A stretch of 64,000 nt of DNA from Anadara kagoshimensis (Eukaryota; Mollusca; Bivalvia; Arcoida; Arcidae), in contig CM037869.1 in the NCBI GenBank assembly GCA_021292105.1, forward strand, positions 30,333,536 to 30,397,535, given 5' to 3'. Both the position numbers and the translations under genes were made by a program. Within the stretch, counting starts at the first letter, position 1. Every line of letters begins with the position of its first letter. Under the pieces are notes generated by a model. The model was not told where the DNA came from and ran no database searches. It was given only the letters and a program-made list of their open reading frames with translations. Of the stretch, positions 54,990 through 63,650 are shown in pieces.

Positions 54990-55142
54990 CTAGTGGCACG
55001 GCAGCCACTAGATTATGTTTAATTATGACTAGTGGCACGGCAACCACTGGATTATGTTTAATTATGACTAGTGGCATGGCAACCACTGGATTATGTTTAA
55101 TTATGACTAGTGGCATGGCAACCACTGGATTATAGCCACTGT
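54987..55142 (+). repeat. 39-bp tandem repeat starting at the stop codon, four copies
   Basis: TGACTAGTGGCA(C/T)GGCAACC at 54987, 55026, 55065 and 55104. The first unit's TGA is the stop codon of the gene, so the array forms the start of the 3' UTR. Confidence 0.93.
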
Positions 55143-55184
55143 CATTGTCATTTCTATGTTTTGAACCTATAGAAAACTCCAATT

Positions 55185-55390
55185 GTAGAGACAGAATTAT
55201 CAACAGTCTGGGCCAGATAGATTTTAAATCATGACTAGTGGCATGGCAAACACTGGACTATGTTTAGATTGTCATCAGGGTCATTTCTATGTTTTGAACC
55301 ATAATAATAGATAGATGTTAAATTAAGACTGAACACCACAGCCTCTGCATTGTGTTTAGATCATCAGGGTCATTTCTATGTTTTGAATTT
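55185..55390 (+). pseudogene. Duplicated end of exon 26 in the 3' UTR
   Basis: 'GAGACAGAATTATCAACAGT', 'CTGGGCCAGATAGATTTTAA' and ATCATGACTAGTGGCATGGC repeat 54944-55004 (the last 14 or so codons, stop and first 39-bp unit). A weaker third copy follows ('GATAGATGTTAAATTAAGAC'), with 'GGTCATTTCTATGTTTTGAA' closing each unit. Confidence 0.9.
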
Positions 55391-55652
55391 ATCTCTACCC
55401 AAAGCTGTTGTTCTTTAACTCGTATCAACTTGGTATAAGGAGAAATAACTTGGTAGTGATTGATTTAGAATGCCATCATGGTCATTTGCATGTTTAACAT
55501 AATGCTGAATCACTTTTTGTGATATGTTTGTAGTGCCACAAAGATCTTATATCTTATCGTTTTGCTTCACAATTGTTCATCAGTTGATCTTTCATTACAC
55601 AAATGAATTGTACAGGGACCTAGCTGGCCTGCCCAAATAATTGTTATTATTT

Positions 55653-55654
<2 letters not shown>

Positions 55655-55688
<34 letters not shown>
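55655..55688 (+). repeat. Poly(T) tract
   Basis: Uninterrupted run of about 32 T. Could be a reversed retroposon tail; no body recognised. Confidence 0.9.
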
Positions 55689-55689
<1 letters not shown>

Positions 55690-55944
55690 TTAAGTTGTGT
55701 AAATAATATGTACCAAGTACATGTTGGAATATTTTCATCATACATGATCTGATTATCTCGTGATTTGGAAGCTGTCTCAACTACAAGCTAGATTTGATTG
55801 TCTTGTAGTCTAGAGTCTGCTTCAAATAGAACCTTATACCGGTATATTCAGTAAAAGATATTGTCAACAAACATTTTATATCTTCCTTGGGTAAGAAGCT
55901 GTGGTAGTTTTGATTAATCAGCTTAGTTCTCTGTGGTAGATACC

Positions 55945-56185
55945 CGACCCATTTGCTCGAAGCTTGATTAGTTAAATCAGTGATTATCTGAAAATTAAAA
56001 TCTGAATAAAATCAAAATATCACTATCGAATTGGTATTTTTATTTCAATGTGCTTAAGTTTGATGGAATTTTTATTCAATTTTTGACCAATTTAAATCTA
56101 AGTTCACAATATATCTGAAATTATAATAAGTTCAAATTTTCACCAATCCACTAAACTAATGAAGCTTTGAACAACTGACCCCAGT
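55945..56185. repeat. MITE family D, degenerate copy
   Basis: 'GACCCATTTGCTCGAAGCTT' left and 'GAAGCTTTGAACAACTGACC' right; the same arms as the cleaner copy at 62291-62516. Confidence 0.65.
56005..56010 (+). terminator. Possible poly(A) signal AATAAA
   Basis: First AATAAA after the stop codon, about 1.0 kb downstream, but inside a MITE copy. Others at 56186, 57804 and 63645; the true site cannot be decided without transcripts. Confidence 0.25.
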
Positions 56186-56281
56186 AATAAAACAAGAACA
56201 GATTTGGTATCAACATGAGTGATAGTCAACCATTTCATGTTGACACCATTCATGAACTAATATATTTTATCATGTTGTTTT

Positions 56282-57647
56282 AGCGCACCTGGCCAAAGGC
56301 CATGTGAGCTTATGGCATGGCGAGGCGTGCGTCCGTGCGTGCGTCCGTGCGTGCGTCAGTAAACTTTAATCTTCTCCTCCGAAACTACTGGGCCAACTGA
56401 AACCAAATTTGCCATGGAAGGTCCTTGACAGAGTCTAACTATAGTTTGTTCAAATCATGGCGATCGAATATCCAAGATGGCCGCTGTTACTAAAAATAGA
56501 CAAAATCTAAAAAAATCTTCTTCTGTTGAACCACTCATTGGAGGCAAAAACTGATGTGATATTTGGATTCTACATAGTCTTAACCTTTAAGTTTGTTCAT
56601 TTCATAAAATTTGGTTTAAAAATAGGTTACACGTTTTTGCGTTTAATTTTGAAAAAATCGTAAAATATTTTTAAATTGCTATAACTTGACTATATGACCA
56701 GATAATGACATGGGGTTTTCAGTTTTGACATATTCTTGTAATTACCTTCAAAATGGCGTCAAGGTCAATTATGAAGGTCATGACCTAATTTTTTACTTTT
56801 CTAATATTATTTATTATCTCTAAAACTATAAACTTTTTGTATAGGCATGTATATGGGAATATTGTTGGTATTGATGTAACGATCATTTTGATATATAGAT
56901 TAAGGTCATTGGTTCAAAGGTCAAGGTCACAGATGTGAAAGAAAACTTAAATGGTTCATTATCTTGAAAACTATGAACTTTTTGTATAAGAATATATATG
57001 AGAATATTGTAGGTATTGATACAACGATCATTATGATGTATAGAAAAAGGTCATGGGTCCAAAGGTCAAGGTCACAGTAGCAAATCAATACCAAAATGGT
57101 TCATTATCTTGAAAACTATAAACTTTTTGTATAGGCATGCATATTGGAATATTGTAAGTATTGATGTAACGATCATTTTGATATATAAATTAAGGTCATT
57201 GGTTCAAAGGTCAAGGTCACAGATGCGAAAAAATACTGAAATGGTTCATTATCTTGAAAACTATGAACTTTTTGTATAGGCATGTATATTAGAATGTTGT
57301 AGGTATTGAGACAACGATCATTTTGATGTATAGAAAAAGGTCATGGGTCAAAAGGTCAAGGTCACATTTGCAAATCAAAACCAAAAAGGTGAATTATCTC
57401 GAAAACTATGAACTTTTTGTATAGGCATGTATATTAGAATACTGTTGGTATTGGTGCAATGATCATTTTAATATATAGATTATGGTCATTGGTTCGAAGG
57501 TCAAGGTCACAGATGCGAGTAGCAAGTTTCATAAATATCTAAATATCCACACCAGAGTTATTGCTCCTTAAATGTAGTATTTATTGTGTTTTTTGTGCTG
57601 TAAACGGCCCAGGTGAGCGGTACAGGCCCTATTGGGCCTCTTGTTTT
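56282..57647 (+). mobile_element. Helentron-like element, copy H3
   Basis: Starts AGCGCACCTGGCCAAAGGCC, GCGTCCGT microsatellite (56324-56360), head 'CTTCTCCTCCGAAACTACTG' and 'GGTTACACGTTTTTGCGTTT', about five 145-bp units (motif at 56911, 57056, 57201, 57346, 57491). Ends CAGGTGAGCGGTACAGGCCC, TATTGGGCC, TCTTGTTTT. Confidence 0.86.
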
Positions 57648-58038
57648 CATAATGTGCCTTAGACAAGTCTCAGTATTAAAGGTATTGTCTCTAATCATTA
57701 CACATACAAACATATGTACAAGTACATCATTTATACCATAAATTGGAAAATTTTGTGATTGTTTGATTTTTGTGTAATTTTGCGGAGCAACTAGACATGA
57801 AAAAATAAAGCTTTTGCAAATATTTAATGTTAATAATTTTCACTTGTATTTGTACAGACTCTGTCATCCAACAACGTGGAAATTAAAGTACTGCTAACAA
57901 CTTTATATTTGTGCATACTAACTAAGTTAGTTTTAATGATTTATGTATGCCATTTGTATCAGCCCAGTTTAAATTTAGCTACAGTTTAAAAACACATTAC
58001 AACCACAAACGAGGGTTAATATCTGTAATATTTGAGAA

Positions 58039-58270
58039 TACTGTAAAGGGGATTATTTTTGCGGGATGAAAATTTTGCGATTTCTAAAATCTGACATTTC
58101 GCATGGGTGTAATTTCCGCGTTACTGATATAAGTGAGTGTATATTCTGTATATTATGATATATAAACCTGTATAGTTGTTATTTTCGCATGGGTAAAAAT
58201 TTTGCGGTAATTTCTTTAATGCAAAATAAGCGAAAATTTTACCCACGTGAAAATTTCTCCCTTTACAGTA
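58039..58270. repeat. Fold-back MITE, family C, copy 1
   Basis: TACTGTAAAGGGGATTATTT left, 'AATTTCTCCCTTTACAGTA' right; inner 'TTTTCGCATGGGTAAAAATT' pairs with 'GAAAATTTTACCCACGTGAA'. Confidence 0.92.
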
Positions 58271-58639
58271 AATATTTCGATTACAGTTTTACTTAATCAA
58301 TTTCATCTTATCATAATTGGTGTCAAAATAAAATTGTCACTAAATTTTCCTAGTTTACCATATATGAATACTTCTTGTGAAAATTTAAAAAACATGAATA
58401 TTTGCTGATTTAGAGTATTATATACAAGTTATTAGTTAAATAGAAAATACAACCTTGGTTTTTACATACCGGTATACATTTTTACATTAGCCACATTTTA
58501 TTTTAATATTTTTTAAAATCTGTTTGTATGTAATTTGCATATTATACACGTAGATGTATATAGACATGATAGATGATCAATGCAAATTTTTGTTTAATTT
58601 TATTCATGTTTACTATCACCATAAAGTCCATCCTTTAGC

Positions 58640-58740
58640 TAGTCCGACTAATCAGCCCACTAAACTCCCATTTTGATTTTTGAAACCCCAAACAAGTCAA
58701 AAATTAAAATGGTGGTTTAGTGGGCTGATTAGTCAGACTA
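58640..58740. repeat. 101-bp hairpin with 44-bp arms
   Basis: Left arm TAGTCCGACTAATCAGCCCA..., right arm ...TGGGCTGATTAGTCAGACTA; only about three mismatches in 44 paired bases, 13-base loop. Possibly a very small MITE; a hairpin RNA is also conceivable. Confidence 0.88.
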
Positions 58741-58897
58741 TCCTTTTGCATAATACATGCATATAGGTACACATAATATTTAAATTTAAATTTAAAATTT
58801 AAAATGTAGTATTAAAGAAAATACCAGAGAGATTATTCAGAAAAAAAACTGTTTTATATTTTATTTACATATAGATAATGAAGAATCAGTATTATAA

Positions 58898-59131
58898 TAC
58901 TGTATATTGCTTTATTTTCACGGTGTCAAATTTTCGCAGTTCAACGATGACTAGTGTATTCGCGGCATCATATTTTCGCGGTCTTATTGGATTAATGGAA
59001 AACGACTCTACGAAGATTAATGGGCTGGTAATGCCAGTGTCTATTCACAGTGTTTTAATTTTCGCGGGAATACACTTAACCGCGAATATAGAGAAAATAA
59101 AACCACAGCGAAATATAAGCATTATACAGTA
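58898..59131. repeat. MITE with TACTGTATA / TATACAGTA ends
   Basis: 'TACTGTATATTGCTTTATTT' left, 'AAATATAAGCATTATACAGTA' family right end (shown in part); inner 'TTTCACGGTGTCAAATTTTC', 'TTCGCGGGAATACACTTAAC'. CpG-rich relative to surroundings. Confidence 0.85.
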
Positions 59132-59136
59132 CTTGC

Positions 59137-59331
59137 ACAGTAAAACCTCATTATAATGCCCCTCAATAACTCTGTCACCTTGCTTATCACAACATAGTTT
59201 TGAAGTCTCAAAAGCTTTTTTTTTCTATGTTTTTAGAATACTTGCCTGATGTATTGCCAAACTCCATTATCATGTTTTTAATGCCAGAATTTGACTGAAC
59301 AAATAGTGATGATAAATCAAAGTTTTACTGT
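59137..59331. repeat. MITE with ACAGTAAAACC / GTTTTACTGT ends
   Basis: ACAGTAAAACCTCATTATAA left, 'AAATCAAAGTTTTACTGTA' right. Abuts the family-A element at 59331. Confidence 0.82.
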
Positions 59332-59513
59332 ACAGTCAAACCTGTCTATAAAGGCCACCCAAAGGAACAAGTAAAAGTGGTCTTTATGATCAGGTGCCCT
59401 TTATATACAGGTTCAAATAATATGAATAAAGAACAACTGGGATACAATGCCACTGGCCTTTATAAACAGGTGGCCCTTATATAGAGGTAGCCTTAAAGGC
59501 AGGTTTGACTGTA
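59331..59513. repeat. MITE family A, best-preserved copy
   Basis: TACAGTCAAACCTGTCTATA left and GCAGGTTTGACTGTA right; TA at both ends suggests a TA target. Internal halves AAGGCCACC / GGTAGCC and CCCTTTATATACAGGTTCAA / CCCTTATATAGAGG complete the palindrome. Confidence 0.92.
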
Positions 59514-59514
59514 C

Positions 59515-60085
59515 TTAATTATATGTAAATGTTTGTTATTTACCACCCTTTGTATATTTATATATAACTTATGTATACAATTGTAGTAATGGTACATGTG
59601 TACCAAAATGTCTTCTTTTTAAACAACTGGTGCCTGACAGCATGATGTTTGTGACAACAATAACTGCATGAAAATGGCCTAAATTTTATAATTTCCTTAC
59701 CAAATAGAAGAGTTTTATGTTTATCTTATATTTATGATGTCATAATGATGCAACAGTTGACGGTACTTTGTTATACAGAAATGTTAAATAGTTTCACAAG
59801 TTAAAAATTTTGGTGCCTATAGTATCTTGCTATACCTATTGCTTTGGTGCTAAAAATATTAATATTTGTCAGGAACAATTTATCAAATCATCATACATAC
59901 AGTATTTTAAGTACATTTGAGTTTAAGTGTTATTTTGAATCTTTTCTAAGCAATTAGGTACCAAAGTTTTCAACAATTGGACCAAAATAAGGATGGGCAA
60001 CAAAGCTTTGAACAACTGAGTCTATATGGGGATGGGCAACAAAGTTTTGAACAGACTTCTAATTAGAATGGCCAAGATGTGAAAT
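59515..60085. other. 3' flank sequence with a short repeat
   Basis: 'GGATGGGCAACAAAG.TTTGAACA' occurs twice (59991, 60030). Nothing else recognised. Confidence 0.5.
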
Positions 60086-60090
60086 TTTAG

Positions 60091-60383
60091 TTACAGATAA
60101 ACCTGTCTACAAAGGCCACCAAGGGAACCAGTAAAAGTGGCCCTTATGGGCAGGTGGCCTTTATATACAGGTTAAAATAACACAAATAAAAAACAATTGG
60201 GATACAATTTTACTGGCCTTTATAAGCAGGTGACCCTTATATGGAGATGACCTTAATGGGCAGGTGGCCTTTATATACAGGTTCAAATAACATGAATAAA
60301 GAACAATTGGGATACAATTCTACTGGCCTTTATAAGCAGGTGACCTTTATATAGAGGTGGTCTATAAGGCAGGTTGGACTGTA
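60091..60383. repeat. MITE family A with internal duplication
   Basis: 'TTACAGATAAACCTGTCTAC' left, 'GGCAGGTTGGACTGTA' right. The inner block 'GGGCAGGTGGCCTTTATATA' to 'ACTGGCCTTTATAAGCAGGT' is present twice (60148-60240, 60256-60350), making it about 110 bp longer than other copies. Confidence 0.88.
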
Positions 60384-60524
60384 TTCATGTGTTCCAATAT
60401 TAGAAATCACAGGGTGAACATATATATATATAGAGTGTATAAACGATTATATTATTAAATGTCTCACAATCATCCATAGATCATGATATGATGATATAGA
60501 ACCTTTATTTGACTTTGATTTTTA

Positions 60525-60672
60525 CTCCAAAGCAGATTTTTTATTTTAGACAGGCTCAGTTTTTACTTCAGTGCAGATTGTTTTGTTTTAAACAGATTTC
60601 TGATTTTATTTCAATGCAGATTTTTATATTTTAGACAGATTTCATTTTTTACTCTAAAGCAGATTTTTTTCT
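60525..60672 (+). repeat. Degenerate ~57-bp tandem repeat
   Basis: 'GCAGATTTTTTATTTTAGAC' and 'TTTTACTTCAGTGCAGATT' variants recur three to four times. Confidence 0.75.
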
Positions 60673-60834
60673 ATTTCTTATTTAAAGTGATGTATGTTTT
60701 TATATTTTGTTAATATATAGTGCTTGATTAATGTACACTGTTTGCAATTATGTTACTATGGTTACGTGTATATATGTAATTTATTTAATGATTAATTTTT
60801 ATGTACTGTTTTTTAATTGATATGGGAGAGATAT

Positions 60835-61020
60835 CGGTGATTTTCATGGTGACTCTCCTACCGGAAATATATCTTCTCACAAGTTCTTGGTGAATTTTTT
60901 TCCCATGGTACATATCCCTTCACGTCAAAACCGTGAAAATTTCTTACCACAAAAAAGTTTAGAAGATCAAAACCATGAACTTAGTTTTCTACGACTAATG
61001 TTTCTTCTTATACAGTTATT
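60835..61020. repeat. Dispersed repeat K
   Basis: 'ATTTTCATGGTGACTCTCC', 'ATATATCTTCTCAC', 'GTCAAAACCGTGAA', 'AGATCAAAACCATGAACTTA', 'AATGTTTCTTCTTATACAGT'; inverse of 50745-50935. Confidence 0.78.
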
Positions 61021-61189
61021 ATTTACTAGTATTTTCTTGTGAAACTTGACGACCAATATTTCATACTAAGTGGTTAAGTCACAGGGTCATAAATTGAAGG
61101 ATGTGGGTCCCAAACCAGCTAAATTAGAAGTGAAATCACAATTAATAGAGGGTTGGAAAACTGGAACCAGATAAATATGCATGGCCAAA

Positions 61190-61418
61190 TACTGTAATGG
61201 GGATTATTTTCGCGGGGTAAAAATTTCGCGATTTCTGAAATCTTGATTTCACGTGGGTGTAATTTTTGCGTAACCAATATAAGTGGGAGTATATGGTATA
61301 TGTATGATATATTAACCTGTATAATAGATATTTTCATGTGGGTAACATTTTCGCTGTAATTTCTTTAGCTTGAAATAAGCGAAAATTTTACCCACATGAA
61401 AATTTCCCCTTTACAGTA
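61190..61418. repeat. Fold-back MITE, family C, copy 2
   Basis: TACTGTAATGGGGATTATTT left, 'AATTTCCCCTTTACAGTA' right; same inner arms as 58039-58270. Confidence 0.92.
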
Positions 61419-61613
61419 TGCTTGGATTAACCTTACAGTTAAATGTCACCCTATTTAACATGTCAATGAGAATGTTGTTCTCGCACATGTCTCAATCAGT
61501 ACGTCACATCACTGAAACTATAAGTGTTGACCAATAACCTGATGAGTCATCTGACTTCCTAGCTTTGATACATACAATGACCTAAGTGTTGACTAAGAGT
61601 ATTTATTTATTAT

Positions 61614-61823
61614 GTCCCAGTTTTACAATTATTTAACAAATTTGAAATCTTAATAAATTTGTTAATTTTAAAGCTTTATCTGGAATTTAAGGTATCATTT
61701 TGAAGATCAAGCTTGTAACATTTGTAGTCAGTTTTGTCAAAATGTTAATATTTGATTGCCAAAATTTGTTTTATAGAAGATAAGGAAAATTGTTTTGAAG
61801 GAATGATTGTGAAACTGGGGCCA
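61614..61823. repeat. Fold-back MITE family B
   Basis: 'GTCCCAGTTTTACAATTATT' left, 'GAAGGAATGATTGTGAAACT' then GGGGCC right. Confidence 0.8.
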
Positions 61824-61989
61824 GATGGTATAAAAGGTGAACAATACAGTAAATTTAATTGTTATAAGGCACATATTTACTTTGTCAGATCCATGCAAGT
61901 TCACAAAATCACTTAATAGTTCAAGTATCAACTTTGGTACTTACAGTTACATTTCTTTATTAAATACAAACAACTCCGTCTTTATTCTT

Positions 61990-62185
61990 GGGCTATAGTG
62001 GCCAAGTGATCTAAAGAACATGCTTATATAGCACTACCTATGCTCGAATCTCACTCATGACAGATCCTAGTACTAGAAAGTTTTCTACAGACACTCTTGT
62101 TTCCTCCACAATCCCTGAAATGACTGACATGATGTAAGCCAAAGAATCTTAACCTGTGGGTAAAACTCCCATTTCTCCACTCCTC
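61990..62185 (+). repeat. SINE S1
   Basis: 'TAGTGGCCAAGTGATCTAAA', 'TGCTCGAATCTCACTCATGA', 'TTTCCTCCACAATCCC', 'AAGAATCTTAACCTGTGGGT'. Confidence 0.75.
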
Positions 62186-62290
62186 TTGATTGATTTCCAA
62201 ACTCTTTTTGATGATAAAGTTTGATGGGCTGTAGTAAATTGATTTAATACGACAAACAATGTACAACCACCCATCCAATGTTATCTTACA

Positions 62291-62516
62291 GGGCCCAATT
62301 GTTCAAAGCTTCATTAGCTTAAAATTCAAGATATTTAATGTAAAAATATTAAAAATACAGCTTTAACAGTTTTTATTTGATTATAACTATTGCATCTGTG
62401 TGTATTGACTTTTCAACAGAAATTTTAGATATATTGCCTAAAATACATAATTCAAATTTCCACTAACCAACTGCAATGAACCGTTTAAGCGAACAGAGCT
62501 TTGAACAACTGGGCCC
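62291..62516. repeat. MITE family D, reference copy
   Basis: GGGCCCAATTGTTCAAAGCT left, AGCTTTGAACAACTGGGCCC right; about 226 bp, non-coding interior. Confidence 0.92.
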
Positions 62517-63140
62517 AGAAGATTTATATTTTAATTAGTTATAGTTACTTGCCAATATATTTATTTTACAAAATGATGTGCCGGTAGATCTGATTTTTCC
62601 ACATACTCCTGGAGACATTTTATTAAAATTTCTGTTGAAGTGCTTACCTGTAGTCATAATAGTCAGTAAAATATACTGCATGTTGGACCTGACTTGATCA
62701 TTTGATAGAGGGCCGAGTAGTGTTCAACTAAAAGAAGGTACTAGGGTAAAACCTGTTTTGGAAAGTGCATAATTATTTCTGTTTAATTCTTACTTAGAAT
62801 CTATCTATTTGAATTATTTTATTATACATGTTTAAACTTAATGCCTTGTATTGAGATGACATTGTAATAAAGGGGGGAGGGGCTGTCTAAACTGATCTGA
62901 CCCCTGTGTATATAATTGACGTATCACCGGCCACGTCCATAATGTTCCATCAAATGACCGGATGCTTGATTTACACCCAAAAAGAATGAAAACTCGGTCT
63001 GAATAGCACCATTTAATGACGTCACTGACACTAGTACGTCATTAGTTGCTGTGACGCTGCTTTGGTACCGTGATGGTGGCTAGTGTCGGAACATTGTGAG
63101 CGTCAATTGTGCTACATCCTTAAGAATATGTAACCATGTA
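62517..63140. other. 3' flank, nothing recognised
   Basis: Slightly richer in GC and CpG from 62880 to 63110 than the rest; no open frame or element identified. Confidence 0.45.
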
Positions 63141-63144
63141 TCAA

Positions 63145-63475
63145 TAGTCTTCATCTGGATCAGTTTAGTTGGGATCTTGGTGCTTTCATCTGGATCAGTT
63201 TAGTTGGGATCTTGGTGCTTTCATGTGGATCTATTTATAGGCAGGGGATCTCTGTTTTATATGGATCAGTGACAGGAGATCTCAGTCCTCATGTGTATCA
63301 GTTTAGATAGAGGATCTCAGCCTCCAGATGGCATGTATTAATCAGTTTAGACAGGAAATATTTGTCTTCACGGTGATGAATTTAGACAGGGTATCTCCAT
63401 ATTACCAGTAATATGGACCAGTTTAGACAGGGGATCTCTCTTCTGTTAGAGATGTGAATTATTTTAGACTGGTAT
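63145..63475 (+). repeat. Degenerate 35-40-bp tandem repeat
   Basis: 'CATCTGGATCAGTTTAGTTG' plus GGATCTTGGTGCTTT occurs twice exactly at 35-bp spacing, then diverged units built on 'CAGTTTAGACAGGGGATCTC' (about eight in all). Confidence 0.82.
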
Positions 63476-63644
63476 CTCATTACAGAATCTAGTTTGTTTT
63501 TGATGTGTAATTTGTATACATGTATGTACATGTATATACTTGCACATAAAGTTGACCACATTTTGTACAGTAATTGTTAAAGAATTTCAAGTTATAACCT
63601 TGTTTATATATATATTATATATACCTATATACATTATTTTTTTA

Positions 63645-63650
63645 AATAAA
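63645..63650 (+). terminator. Possible distal poly(A) signal AATAAA
   Basis: AATAAA after a T-run, followed by T/G-containing sequence. Would imply a roughly 8.7-kb 3' UTR or belong to another transcript; weak. Confidence 0.25.

Noticed and set aside
62880-63120. CpG-richer stretch as the promoter of a next gene
   Set aside because: Too short and weakly enriched, with no downstream exon recognisable inside the window.
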